Under the pieces are notes generated by a model that saw nothing but the letters and a program-made list of their open reading frames with translations, had not been told where the DNA came from and did no database searches. A program made the position numbers and the translations under genes. This document shows, piece after piece, positions 46,471 to 54,998 of a stretch of DNA of 64,000 nt (positions are counted from its first letter, which is position 1; the number at the start of each line of letters is the position of its first letter). This DNA is from an uncultured Erysipelotrichaceae bacterium (GTDB lineage: Bacteria > Bacillota_I > Bacilli_A > Erysipelotrichales > Erysipelotrichaceae): positions 47,109 to 111,108 of the forward strand of contig CAMCKH010000003.1 in assembly GCA_945875435.1 (NCBI GenBank). The letters run 5' to 3'.

Positions 46471-46476
46471 GTATTT

Positions 46477-46502
46477 AAAATGCCTCTTTAAAGAGGCATT
46501 TT
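46477..46502 (-). terminator. Terminator after the 46506-47377 gene pair
   Basis: AAAATGCCTCTTT / AAAGAGGCATTTT, a perfect 26-bp palindrome, just after the stop at 46506. Confidence 0.85.
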
Positions 46503-46505
46503 AAC

Positions 46506-46940
46506 TTATTGTTTGATTTTGAAAATTTCTTCTTTTTTATCAAAATAAATAGTGTATGTTTGAGCTTCTTCAACAGTAATTTCAACATTATAAGGTCCAT
46601 AAGTTTTAGTTACTCTTTTATGCATAACACCTGGTCTTGTGGTTTCATAAGTTAATTCAATAATATGAGTTCCTTTAAAAAGCGGAACAATATAATTACC
46701 ATCATTTCCAGTAAAATAGTTTCCACTATATTCGCCATCAATTTTACCCAAATGAATCGCAACGCTATGAATAACATCACCTTTTTGTTCTAAAATAACT
46801 TTAGAAACAGTAGGGTTATTTTTAAAGTATTCATCTCTTTTCTTAGCTTGATTGTTGCTGTAAACTATCGCAAAAACCCCATAAGCTACCATAACTATCG
46901 CAATAATTACATAGTACCAATGTGCAGTTAAAAATTCCAT
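46506..46940 (-). CDS. Membrane-anchored protein with external beta domain, unknown function
   Basis: 144 residues. One N-terminal membrane helix (about 8-28) and a beta-rich domain of about 100 residues (GEYSGNYFTGNDGNYIVPLF, THIIELTYETTRPGV). AGGAGG precedes the ATG. It is 8 bp after the companion gene upstream, so they form a two-gene unit. I do not recognise the family. Confidence 0.7.
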   Translation of the reverse strand: MEFLTAHWYYVIIAIVMVAYGVFAIVYSNNQAKKRDEYFKNNPTVSKVILEQKGDVIHSVAIHLGKIDGEYSGNYFTGNDGNYIVPLFKGTHIIELTYETTRPGVMHKRVTKTYGPYNVEITVEEAQTYTIYFDKKEEIFKIKQ

Positions 46941-46948
46941 ATTTCCTC

Positions 46949-47377
46949 CTAATTCAGTTTTATAGCTGGAGCATCATCGCCTATAACTTTTAAATCTTCA
47001 AGCAAAGAATAATAATCATCATCTCCAATGTCAGAAAGATCAAAGTAGTGTTCTACCCCTTCTTCATCCGTAACATATAGTGAAGTATCATCATTTTTAA
47101 TTATCGATCTAAAACTACATTTTGAAATGGTAAATTGTTTTTTCTTTTTCTTAATTGAAAAAATTACCTCATCTTTATCAATTTCAACATAAGTGTTGAC
47201 ACCGCTAATTATTGAATCTACCATCAAAGCAAAAACTATTAAACCTGCGATAGCTGAATACAAAATTTTATTTGTAAATAACAAAACACCCATATATATA
47301 ACAAATATTCCAAAAATTGATAATACTATATTTTTAATAAGTCTAAATGTACTAAATTTATAAATGCGTTTCTCCAT
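46949..47377 (-). CDS. PH-like membrane protein, unknown function
   Basis: 142 residues. Two hydrophobic helices in the first 60 residues (about 12-32 and 38-57) lead into a small beta domain (NTYVEIDKDEVIFSIKKKKK) reminiscent of bacterial PH/YdbS-like modules, then an acidic end. GAGGAAG precedes the ATG. An (AT)10 tract lies 35 bp upstream in the shared promoter region. Function unknown. Confidence 0.65.
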   Translation of the reverse strand: MEKRIYKFSTFRLIKNIVLSIFGIFVIYMGVLLFTNKILYSAIAGLIVFALMVDSIISGVNTYVEIDKDEVIFSIKKKKKQFTISKCSFRSIIKNDDTSLYVTDEEGVEHYFDLSDIGDDDYYSLLEDLKVIGDDAPAIKLN

Positions 47378-47411
47378 ACTTCCTCGCTATTAAAACAATT
47401 AAGATTTTATC

Positions 47412-47431
47412 ATATATATATATATATATAT
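47412..47431. repeat. (AT)10 dinucleotide tract between divergent genes
   Basis: Twenty bases of pure AT repeat in the 109-bp gap between the leftward two-gene unit and the rightward membrane-protein gene. Length change would alter promoter spacing. Confidence 0.9.
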
Positions 47432-47474
47432 TCAATAATAATTAATAAAATTTTAATTTTATTTTAAAAAAGGT

Positions 47475-47480
47475 TATAAT
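47475..47480 (+). promoter_or_regulatory. -10 element of the large membrane-protein gene, leaderless
   Basis: TATAAT, then TTAGGT and the ATG at 47487. No clear -35 and no well-placed Shine-Dalgarno. Confidence 0.45.
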
Positions 47481-47486
47481 TTAGGT

Positions 47487-49130
47487 ATGAAATTACTAAT
47501 ATTCGCCATATATCCCCTTATTTTAATGTCAATTTTTTATAAATTTTATCAAATTGATGAATTAAAAAAAATAATTAAAAATAAATATAAAATCATCTTA
47601 ATAAATACACTTATTTTTATTCTCTTTACCACAGTTTTAGTATTTATCTATTTTAAATTCGAAGATAAAATATACCAAAGAGATTATTCAGGTTATTGGG
47701 TTAAAAGTTTAGAATTTAAACAAATTTTAAATACTAACCCCTTAGATATTTTTAATAAACTATATAATTCAATGCTTCATTATGATTATACCTATCTTCC
47801 TAATTTATATCTTGTTTTTTTAATGGACTTCTTTTCAAGTTTTAAATCCTTTGTATTAAGTATAGCTTTAACTTTTATCGCTCCACTAACAGTCATTATT
47901 CAACTAATTTATTTTACCTTTAATAAAAAAGATAATTTTTATCATAATCATTTAATTATAGTTATAATGATTATTTTCTATCCATTATATTTCAACATTT
48001 TAAATGGAAATGTAGATGTGGTAGGACTAATTTTTATCGCTTCACTGTTTTTAATATCATTTTATGATCAAGAAGGACTATTTATTAATTTTCTTGTTTT
48101 TAATTTAATTTTTTTAAGAAGATGGTATTTGTTTTATGTAGTAGCATATTACATCTATTTATTTATCAAAACCATTATTAATATCAATAAAAATAAGCTG
48201 ATTAACTTTTTAAAAACCTTTATTCCCTTAACTATTGTTTTAATAATATTTTTCAACCCTTATCTAATAAGACTTTTCACAAATAATTTTAAGGAAGCTT
48301 ATGAATTTTATAATCAACCTAATAAATTAATGAATTTAATTAATTTTTACAGCCCTATCATCAGCATTATCACAATTATTAGTATCTATTATTTAAAAAA
48401 TAAAAAAAATCTAATCTTATTCTTTGCAGTCACTACCATAATCCCTTATATTTTAATTGCTAGAATTCAATCTTTAGGATTTCATCACTATCACTTAATG
48501 AATCTTAATATTTTGATAATACTAATAATTTTCTTTTTAAACATTAAAAAAATAAGCTACATTCTATTAGTAATTTTAAGCGTTCAAAGTCTTTTAATAT
48601 ACCAAGAAATTAAAATACCACTGTTTACTCAAATTAAAAAAATACCTGAAATTATGGAATATAAAAAAGATATTCAAAACCTTACAAATTATTTAGAAAC
48701 AATTTCAAGCGAAGAATGGCAAAGTTCTTACATTGCATCTGGTGATTATAATTTTAATGATGATTTGATTAGAAATGCAAATTTACCTGTTTTAACAAAC
48801 AGAGTTAAAATAGAATCAAATGTTCTTGATTTAAGAGATGGTTTTCCAAAAGATTTAAAACATATAAATTATGTCTTGATAACTAAACCTACTCTTTATC
48901 TAAATCAAAAATACCAAAAAACCTACGATATTATCACTAATGCAATTTTAAATGAAAAACTTTTTAGTGATACTTATCAAAAAATAAAAGAATTTAAAAT
49001 AAATGGAGTTGATGTTTTGATTTACGAAAGAGTTAAAGATCTTAGTTATGAACAAAAATTATATTTTTATAATGAAATGATTAAACATTATCCAAATCAT
49101 CAAGATTATTTTAAATATATTCTCGATTAA
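47487..49130 (+). CDS. Polytopic membrane protein, GT-C glycosyltransferase-like
   Basis: 547 residues with about 10-12 membrane segments and a C-terminal soluble part of about 140 residues. A loop after the second helix has RDYSGYWVKSLEF, placed like the first-loop Asp of GT-C glycosyltransferases (ArnT/PMT, GT87). FNILNGNVDVVG in a mid-protein loop resembles the N-G-N/Q motif of GT87 enzymes. This suggests a lipid-phosphate-sugar-dependent glycosyltransferase acting at the outer face of the membrane, but no close family is recognised. It stands alone as a transcription unit. Confidence 0.5.
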   Translation: MKLLIFAIYPLILMSIFYKFYQIDELKKIIKNKYKIILINTLIFILFTTVLVFIYFKFEDKIYQRDYSGYWVKSLEFKQILNTNPLDIFNKLYNSMLHYDYTYLPNLYLVFLMDFFSSFKSFVLSIALTFIAPLTVIIQLIYFTFNKKDNFYHNHLIIVIMIIFYPLYFNILNGNVDVVGLIFIASLFLISFYDQEGLFINFLVFNLIFLRRWYLFYVVAYYIYLFIKTIININKNKLINFLKTFIPLTIVLIIFFNPYLIRLFTNNFKEAYEFYNQPNKLMNLINFYSPIISIITIISIYYLKNKKNLILFFAVTTIIPYILIARIQSLGFHHYHLMNLNILIILIIFFLNIKKISYILLVILSVQSLLIYQEIKIPLFTQIKKIPEIMEYKKDIQNLTNYLETISSEEWQSSYIASGDYNFNDDLIRNANLPVLTNRVKIESNVLDLRDGFPKDLKHINYVLITKPTLYLNQKYQKTYDIITNAILNEKLFSDTYQKIKEFKINGVDVLIYERVKDLSYEQKLYFYNEMIKHYPNHQDYFKYILD

Positions 49131-49131
49131 T

Positions 49132-49160
49132 TTGACTTTAATTTAAAAAATTGTTATGAT
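49132..49160 (+). promoter_or_regulatory. Sigma-A promoter of rpsD
   Basis: -35 TTGACT (49132-49137), 17-bp spacer, -10 TATGAT (49155-49160), directly after the stop of the preceding gene. Confidence 0.75.
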
Positions 49161-49166
49161 ATTAAA

Positions 49167-49317
49167 GCATTTGGCAGCATATAAATGTGTTTTAAATGTG
49201 GTTATAGTAGGTAACTATCGATTAGTAACTAGCTGTCCTAGTGAAAAATTAAATATAACCACCCTTGGAACATGATTTATACCTGTTATTGTGTAGCCAC
49301 AATAAGGAGGAAATTAA
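49167..49317 (+). promoter_or_regulatory. rpsD mRNA leader, probable uS4 autoregulatory site
   Basis: A 150-nt untranslated leader with a long-range stem GTGGTTATA (49198-49206) / TATAACCAC (49254-49262) enclosing a second hairpin (TAGTAGGTAACTA region), followed by CTTGGAACATGA and TGTGTAGCCACA just before GGAGG. In Bacillus, uS4 binds such a leader to repress its own translation. Assigned by position and structure only. Confidence 0.5.
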
Positions 49318-49923
49318 ATGGCAAGAAATACTGGTCCTGTTTGGCGAATTAGTCGTCGCCTTAACTTCTCTATTCTTGAAACAGGCGAAGAGTTAAAGAG
49401 AAGAGCATATATACCTGGACAACACGGTAGTCCAAGTAAAAAAATCAAACAATCTAACTTCGGTTTACAACAAGCTGAAAAACAAAAAATCCGTCATATG
49501 TACGGTCTTAGTGAAAAACAATTCTATAACACTTATTTAAGAGCTGTAAAATCTAAAGGAATTACTGGTTTAGAATTATTACAACTATTAGAATCAAGAT
49601 TAGATAACCTAGTATACCGTTTAGGATTTGCGATAACTAGAAGACAAGCTAGACAATTAGTTAATCACGGTCATATCTTAGTAGATGGTAAAAAAGTAGA
49701 TATCCCAAGTTATTCAGTAAAAACAGGATCTACTATTGAAGTTAGAGAAAGATCTCGTGGTTTAAAATTAATTGTGGAATCACTTGAAGCAAATATTACT
49801 ATTAAAAACTTTGTGGAAGTAGATAAAGAAGCTCGTAAAGGTAAATATATCCGTCTTCCAGAAAGAAATGAACTAAATACTGAAATCAATGAATCATTGG
49901 TAGTAGAATTCTACAGCCGTTAA
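49318..49923 (+). CDS. rpsD: Small-subunit ribosomal protein uS4
   Basis: 201 residues. [27 protein letters not shown], the S4 RNA-binding domain ([20 protein letters not shown] and [20 protein letters not shown]) and a normal C terminus. AAGGAGG precedes the ATG. No N-terminal zinc Cys cluster is present. It is monocistronic, as in Bacillus. Confidence 0.98.
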   Translation: MARNTGPVWRISRRLNFSILETGEELKRRAYIPGQHGSPSKKIKQSNFGLQQAEKQKIRHMYGLSEKQFYNTYLRAVKSKGITGLELLQLLESRLDNLVYRLGFAITRRQARQLVNHGHILVDGKKVDIPSYSVKTGSTIEVRERSRGLKLIVESLEANITIKNFVEVDKEARKGKYIRLPERNELNTEINESLVVEFYSR

Positions 49924-49928
49924 TAATT

Positions 49929-49956
49929 AAAGCATCAATTAATTGATGCTTTTTTC
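49929..49956 (+). terminator. rpsD terminator
   Basis: AAAGCATCAATT / AATTGATGCTTT followed by TTTTCTTTT. Confidence 0.9.
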
Positions 49957-49972
49957 TTTTATCAGATAATGT

Positions 49973-49978
49973 TAAAAT
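49973..49978 (+). promoter_or_regulatory. -10 element of the YesL-like gene, leaderless
   Basis: TAAAAT, then TTTATT and the ATG at 49985. It lies just after the rpsD terminator, so a separate promoter is needed; no strong -35. Confidence 0.4.
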
Positions 49979-49984
49979 TTTATT

Positions 49985-50602
49985 ATGAAAATAAATATTG
50001 AAGGTAAATTTTATAAATTTTTATATTTTATAGCCGATCTAGCACTTTTAAATTTATGTTTTATTATTGGTTCCTTACCTTTAATAACTATTGGTGCTAG
50101 TATTTCAAGCTGTTATAAAATAATTTTTAAAATGATTAGAAAAGAAGATGTGTTTGTGGTGAAAGATTATATTAAAGCCTATCAAGAAAATTTTAAAAAT
50201 GGGATTTTATTACAACTATTACATACTTTTTTAATCGCTTGGTTTGTGTTTTGTTTTACTCTTTTTTATAATCAAGATAATTTTATTTTTAAAGTTTATT
50301 TTATTATAATTTATTTAAGTATCTTGGCTACAATAACTCATATTTTATATAGTTATGCAATGCTTGGTCGTTACCAAAATAATTTAATTACCGCTATTAA
50401 AAATTCTTTTAAAATAAGTATTATAAATTACCAAGAAACAATTATAATGTTTTTAATTCTATTTACAATTTATGCATTATGTTTTTACAACAACATCACC
50501 ATCATTGTTTCAAGCAGTATCTTTTTAACATTTGGTTTTGCTTTAATGTTTTATATTTTAGGAATATATCTTTTAAAAGTGTTTAGTAAATATGAAAAAT
50601 AA
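49985..50602 (+). CDS. DUF624 (YesL-like) membrane protein
   Basis: 205 residues with five or six membrane segments. It has the DUF624 opening (YFIADLALLNLCFIIGSLPL, G-x-P-x-x-T-x-G-A) and FKNSFKI-like C-terminal repeats. DUF624 proteins often adjoin ABC sugar importers, but none is next to this gene. Function unknown. No Shine-Dalgarno. Confidence 0.7.
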   Translation: MKINIEGKFYKFLYFIADLALLNLCFIIGSLPLITIGASISSCYKIIFKMIRKEDVFVVKDYIKAYQENFKNGILLQLLHTFLIAWFVFCFTLFYNQDNFIFKVYFIIIYLSILATITHILYSYAMLGRYQNNLITAIKNSFKISIINYQETIIMFLILFTIYALCFYNNITIIVSSSIFLTFGFALMFYILGIYLLKVFSKYEK

Positions 50603-50621
50603 AAGCACTAAAGTGCTTTTA
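50600..50621. terminator. Bidirectional terminator between the YesL-like gene and ptsG
   Basis: TAAAAGCACT / AGTGCTTTTA stem with a 2-nt spacer at the centre; serves both convergent genes. Confidence 0.8.
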
Positions 50622-52121
50622 TTAATCATCAAGACCTAATTTTTCATTAATAATATTCTTATAAAGAATAGCTTTTGCTCCAAATATTGCTTGAATTCCT
50701 CCACTAACTTCAAGAACATCTGCAGCACCTATCTTTTTAAGTGCGACTTTATCTACCTTGCTTACATCTTTAACCGATACTCTAAGTCTAGTGATACAAG
50801 CGTCCACATCTTCTATATTATCGGCATCCCCCAATGCACTTATTACTAAATTAGCTTCTTCTTTTAAAGTTTCTTTAGTTGTGATTTTCGCATCTTCTTC
50901 TCCCTCTTCATCATTAACACCTGGGGTTGATACATTAAATTTCTTAATAAATAATGAGAATATTATATAGTACATAACTGACCATAAAGCACCTATTGGA
51001 AGTACCAATAACCAATTAGTTTTAGCATTTCCTTGAAGAATACCAAACAATGTGAAGTCAATTAATCCACCTGAAAAAGTATTTCCGATAGAAATATTTA
51101 AAATATCTGCTACAAAGAATGAAACACCATCTAAAAAGGCATGAATAACATAAAGAATAGGGCTCACAAACAAGAACATAAATTCAATAGGTTCAGTAAT
51201 CCCTGTAAGAATAGAAGTTAAAGCTACTGATAAAAATAGACCTTTATATTTAGCTCTTTTTTCTTTAGCTACCGCATGGTACATCGCAAGTGTAGCTCCT
51301 GGAAGTCCAAAAATCATGGTTGCGAATCTACCCGCAAAAAATCTAGTTCCTTCAGTATATAATCCGACATGATTAGGGTCAGCTAGTTGAGCAAAGAATA
51401 TTTTTTGTGCCCCAACAACACTTGTTCCTGCAACCAATTCAACTCCACCAAGCTCGCTATACCAAAACATTGGATAAATCATATGGTGTAAACCAACTGC
51501 TCCACAAAGTCTCATAAGACTTCCGTATAAAAAAGTACCAAAAGGTCCAGCTTTAGAAATCACATCTCCGCTTTGGATTAATAAGTTTTGGAATGGTGGC
51601 CACAAAACAAAGAAGAAAGTACCCACAAAAATCGATGCAAAAGACGTTACAATCGGAACAAATCTACTACCACCAAAAAATCCTAAAATTTGTGGTAATT
51701 GAATATTGTGGTATTTGTTATGGAAATAAACTGTTACAAATCCAATCACAATAGCTCCCACAACGCCTGTATCAATCGCTGCTTGTCCAGGTTTAAAAAC
51801 GTTAATTAAAGTTGAAATTGTAGAATTCATCATAACAATTCCTACAAATCCAGCTAAAGCAGCAGTTCCTTTATCTCTTTTCGCTAAACCTATACACAAA
51901 CCTATACATAATAAAATTGACAAATTCGCAAACACAACTTCCCCGCTTGCACTCATAACTTTAAATATTCCTTGTAACAATGGATTATTTAAAATTGGGT
52001 AAGTAGCTACTGTTGTGGCGTTAGATAAAGCACCACCAATACCTAAAAGAAGTCCTGCTGCTGGTAAAATCGCAATAGGCAGCATAAATGCTTTACCTAT
52101 TTTTTGTAGTAATTTAAACAT
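50622..52121 (-). CDS. ptsG: PTS glucose-type EIICB component
   Basis: 499 residues from ATG 52121, which has AAAGGAGG just upstream; longer ATG starts lie above that site. The EIIC domain (about 10-390) opens FKLLQKIGKAFMLPIAILPA and has the sugar-binding GITEPIEFMFLF. The EIIB domain (about 420-499) carries the phosphorylated Cys in DVDACITRLRVSVKD. It imports and phosphorylates glucose or a related hexose. EIIA is encoded separately two genes upstream. Glucose is the likeliest substrate; N-acetylglucosamine or a glucoside cannot be excluded. Confidence 0.88.
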   Translation of the reverse strand: MFKLLQKIGKAFMLPIAILPAAGLLLGIGGALSNATTVATYPILNNPLLQGIFKVMSASGEVVFANLSILLCIGLCIGLAKRDKGTAALAGFVGIVMMNSTISTLINVFKPGQAAIDTGVVGAIVIGFVTVYFHNKYHNIQLPQILGFFGGSRFVPIVTSFASIFVGTFFFVLWPPFQNLLIQSGDVISKAGPFGTFLYGSLMRLCGAVGLHHMIYPMFWYSELGGVELVAGTSVVGAQKIFFAQLADPNHVGLYTEGTRFFAGRFATMIFGLPGATLAMYHAVAKEKRAKYKGLFLSVALTSILTGITEPIEFMFLFVSPILYVIHAFLDGVSFFVADILNISIGNTFSGGLIDFTLFGILQGNAKTNWLLVLPIGALWSVMYYIIFSLFIKKFNVSTPGVNDEEGEEDAKITTKETLKEEANLVISALGDADNIEDVDACITRLRVSVKDVSKVDKVALKKIGAADVLEVSGGIQAIFGAKAILYKNIINEKLGLDD

Positions 52122-52968
52122 ATTCCTCCTTTTCATCATTAGATTCAATGATATTTTGAATGTGGATGGTTAAATAAGAAAGTTCACTATCTTTTAAATG
52201 AATTTTAAAATTATCTTTTAAATAATTTGAAATCCCTAGAGAAACTAAATATGTTTTAGAGTATTTCTCCTTAATTAAACTATTAATAGAACTATCTATA
52301 TCTAATCCATCTTTTGCTCTTTTTAAAGCAAATTTTAGGTGTGTTATTAATCTTTGTTTAAGTAATGCATTTTTAATAATAATATTGTATTTTGTTTCTA
52401 AAAATTTAATCACAGAAGAAACAATTGTAACAATTAAACTACTCATACCTACTTCTTCATTGTTTAAACTGCTATGAATATGCATGCTGATTAAACCTAT
52501 TTCAGATTCATCTAACTTAATATTTAAAGTACTGTTGATATAGTCTAAACATTCACTAGAAAATTGGTATTCAATAGGGTACATAAATTTTATCTCATCT
52601 AAAAATAAATTATTAATCACAATTTTTTCATTGTATCTTTTAATCGCAAAATTTAAATGATCTAATAAAGAAATGTGGAGTCTTTCATTATATCTTTTTT
52701 TAAATTTTTGTTGCATCTTTGAAATAATATATTCAGATATTTCCAATAATTTATCAGGTGATTTTTTTACTAGATAATCATAATCATTAATATTTTTTAA
52801 ATCTTTTATTTGATATAGCTTAGAAATTGCATTTTCATTTAAAGTATCATTTTCTTTTTTACCAAAACCTATACCCTTACCAAAAGCAAGATATTTTTCA
52901 TTTCTATTTTCATCAAAAAACATTACTACATTATGATTTAAAATCTTAGTTATCTTATATTTATTCAA
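52114..52968 (-). CDS. BglG/LicT/GlcT-type transcriptional antiterminator
   Basis: 284 residues. An N-terminal CAT RNA-binding domain (KITKILNHNVVMFFDENRNE, FGKGIGFGKK) is followed by two PRD domains. All four regulatory His positions are present: HISLLDHL and MHIHSSL in PRD1, RLITHLKF and LTIHIQN in PRD2. Such proteins bind a ribonucleic antiterminator and let RNA polymerase pass a terminator when the sugar is present. It lies between crr and ptsG, overlapping both by 8 bp, so it probably controls this operon through the hairpin at 53445-53471. Confidence 0.9.
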   Translation of the reverse strand: MNKYKITKILNHNVVMFFDENRNEKYLAFGKGIGFGKKENDTLNENAISKLYQIKDLKNINDYDYLVKKSPDKLLEISEYIISKMQQKFKKRYNERLHISLLDHLNFAIKRYNEKIVINNLFLDEIKFMYPIEYQFSSECLDYINSTLNIKLDESEIGLISMHIHSSLNNEEVGMSSLIVTIVSSVIKFLETKYNIIIKNALLKQRLITHLKFALKRAKDGLDIDSSINSLIKEKYSKTYLVSLGISNYLKDNFKIHLKDSELSYLTIHIQNIIESNDEKEEYV

Positions 52969-53422
52969 AAACTAAAACCTCTTCTTTCGCCTTTAAAGTA
53001 TCTAGTGAATTAAAAGTTATCTTTTTAAAGTTAATCAGTACACATATAACTTCTTCAAAATAATTTTTAGATTTAATTAAATCAAAATCTACTTTCATAA
53101 TTAAATCCCCAGCTTCAATTTTTTGACCTTCCTTAACCAAAACCTCGAAACCTTCACCTTTAAGTTTAACAGTATCAATCCCTACATGAATTAAAACCTC
53201 AACCCCTGATTCCACCTCTATTCCTAAAGCATGTTTTGTTGGGTAAATCATCTTAATTAATCCAGAAATTGGAGAATAAATATAATTTTCAGTAGGTTTT
53301 ATTGCGAAACTAGTTCCTAAAATACCCTTTTTAAACATTTCATCCCTAATATTTTCTTGCTTGATAAATTCACCGCTACAAGGGCTTAAAATCTTTCTTT
53401 TCTTTGCGAAAAATTTAAACAT
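52961..53422 (-). CDS. crr: PTS EIIA component, glucose type
   Basis: 153 residues, a free-standing Crr-type EIIA. Both active-site His are seen: TKHALGIEVESG and VLIHVGIDTVKL, the latter phosphorylated by HPr. It passes phosphate to the EIIB domain of the downstream ptsG product. An AGGAGG site precedes the ATG. First gene of crr-licT-ptsG. Confidence 0.93.
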   Translation of the reverse strand: MFKFFAKKRKILSPCSGEFIKQENIRDEMFKKGILGTSFAIKPTENYIYSPISGLIKMIYPTKHALGIEVESGVEVLIHVGIDTVKLKGEGFEVLVKEGQKIEAGDLIMKVDFDLIKSKNYFEEVICVLINFKKITFNSLDTLKAKEEVLVFE

Positions 53423-53433
53423 ATTACCTCCTA

Positions 53434-53471
53434 TAAAAAATAAAAACCAATTAGAAAAAAACTAATTGGTT
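53434..53471 (-). terminator. Leader terminator of the PTS operon, likely antitermination target
   Basis: AACCAATTAG / CTAATTGGTT stem (53445-53454 and 53462-53471), followed on the minus strand by TTTTTATTTTTT and then the crr ribosome site. Its place between promoter and first gene, with an antiterminator gene in the same operon, suggests control by readthrough. The segment TTATTGTAAAGCATTAACC just before the stem only partly resembles a known RAT sequence. Confidence 0.65.
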
Positions 53472-53517
53472 AATGCTTTACAATAATTTAAGTAAATAAC
53501 ATACCTAATATGATTAA

Positions 53518-53546
53518 ATTCTAAATTATTTTTATACTTTAGTCAA
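53518..53546 (-). promoter_or_regulatory. Sigma-A promoter of the PTS operon
   Basis: Minus strand: -35 TTGACT (53546-53541), 17-bp spacer, -10 TAGAAT (53523-53518). The leader to crr is about 90 nt. Confidence 0.7.
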
Positions 53547-53554
53547 TCAAAAAT

Positions 53555-53908
53555 TTAAAGATATTTTCTCAAAGTATTAAAATAACTTTCACTTACCTCT
53601 TTATTGTTTAAAAAAATGAACATTATTTTATTTTTAATAAAATTAGGGATATATAATAATCCTAAGTTAATTAATGAGATTATTATATTGCTTAAACCCT
53701 CACTCACAAACTTATCAAGTAAAACAAATATTAAAGTTTCAACACTTAAATAAATAACCACAACAATTAAAAGAAATAAATAATTATACATTGAAAATCT
53801 ATGATGTGTATTGAAATCTTCTTTATTTTCAAATATTAATTTAATAGGATTAATAAAACGATTAGTTTTATTTATAACTTCAATTTCCGACCTTGTGAGT
53901 CTAGGCAT
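53555..53908 (-). CDS. Small two-helix membrane protein, unknown function
   Basis: 117 residues. A charged N-terminal 40 residues (PRLTRSEIEVINKTNRF) precedes two hydrophobic helices (about 45-68 and 72-95) and a short basic tail. Its ATG overlaps the stop of the upstream phosphodiesterase gene by 8 bp. No family recognised. Confidence 0.6.
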   Translation of the reverse strand: MPRLTRSEIEVINKTNRFINPIKLIFENKEDFNTHHRFSMYNYLFLLIVVVIYLSVETLIFVLLDKFVSEGLSNIIISLINLGLLYIPNFIKNKIMFIFLNNKEVSESYFNTLRKYL

Positions 53909-54998
53909 CTTTTTTACCGTAGATTATTAAAGGTATCATTAATTCATCTATATGACATCCCGCATGAGCACCTTTAAATGTAAAATCTCTTTCAGTTAAT
54001 TTAAAATGCAATTTCCCTTTAGCAATCGCAATAAAATCACCTAATAAATTTTTAAAATCTGAATGGTTATCACTGCTACCGAAAAGTTTAGTTTCAATAG
54101 CTTCTTCTTTAGTTAATAAAATATACTCATTTTCATATTTTTGTATAAATTCTTTCCTAAATTCATTTTTAAATTCTTCTTTAATATGGAAATTCAAAGC
54201 ACGAGGTTCAAAATCAGGTAGTTTTGAAAAATATTTAACTAAATCTGTTTTTAAAAGTTCTTCTTCATAAACATCAACTTGCCCATGATCCGCAATCACA
54301 ACCATTAAAGTTTCTTTATTAAGATTGTTTGCGACTTTTTCTAAGCTATCGTTAATATATTTTAAAAGATTTTTAACCTCTATATCACTAGGACCTAACT
54401 TATGCATTAAAGAATCATACTCATCCCAATATGCATAAACAAATTCGTTTTCTTGATTTTCAGATTCACTAATTATTTTCTGACAAAAAGATTCAAAGTC
54501 TTTAACTCCATATTGTTTATCAAAAAATGGCATAATTTTAGTAGCATTAATGTTTTTTTCATTTAATTCATCAATAATATTTTTAACAGGGTATTTTTCT
54601 TGCATTGAAAAACCAGCATAATGTTTATCATCATAATAACCATAGCTTAAAAACGGAATAATATGTGCATTTTCACTTTTCATATATTGAAACCATCCCA
54701 ACCAACAATTTTCATTAGGTGTTTTACCATTTAAAATTGAGGTGGTTGCGGCTGTTGTGGTTGGTGGAAAAACCGTAAAAATTTCTTTTTTCATATTTTT
54801 ATATAAGAAATCTTGTTTTTCAAGTTGTTTTTCAATTAATCTTGAACCCATACCATCTATTAAAACTAAAATTATTTGTTTATATTTTTTAACTACATTT
54901 AAAAATTCTTGATTTTCTTCATAAGAACTAGAAAGTCCGTATTTTTTTCTGATACTCGCAATATAATTTAAAATAAAATTATTATAATCAATAAACAC
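53901..54998 (-). CDS. Alkaline phosphatase superfamily phosphodiesterase (nucleotide pyrophosphatase-like)
   Basis: 365 residues without signal peptide. Metal site Asp in LVLIDGMGSRLIEKQ, Thr nucleophile in FPPTTTAATTSILNG, YWDEYDSLMHKLGP with Asp and His, VVIADHGQVD, and a final His in KGAHAGCHIDEL. This matches the type I phosphodiesterase/nucleotide pyrophosphatase (PF01663) group, here probably cytosolic. Substrate not known. It abuts the M18 aminopeptidase gene upstream (1 bp overlap). Confidence 0.82.
   Translation of the reverse strand: MFIDYNNFILNYIASIRKKYGLSSSYEENQEFLNVVKKYKQIILVLIDGMGSRLIEKQLEKQDFLYKNMKKEIFTVFPPTTTAATTSILNGKTPNENCWLGWFQYMKSENAHIIPFLSYGYYDDKHYAGFSMQEKYPVKNIIDELNEKNINATKIMPFFDKQYGVKDFESFCQKIISESENQENEFVYAYWDEYDSLMHKLGPSDIEVKNLLKYINDSLEKVANNLNKETLMVVIADHGQVDVYEEELLKTDLVKYFSKLPDFEPRALNFHIKEEFKNEFRKEFIQKYENEYILLTKEEAIETKLFGSSDNHSDFKNLLGDFIAIAKGKLHFKLTERDFTFKGAHAGCHIDELMIPLIIYGKKDA

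Noticed and set aside
46375..46476. A Mg2+ riboswitch (M-box) upstream of the CorC gene
   Set aside because: The leader is only about 60 nt long and lacks the needed multi-helix structure; an upstream ORF explains it better.
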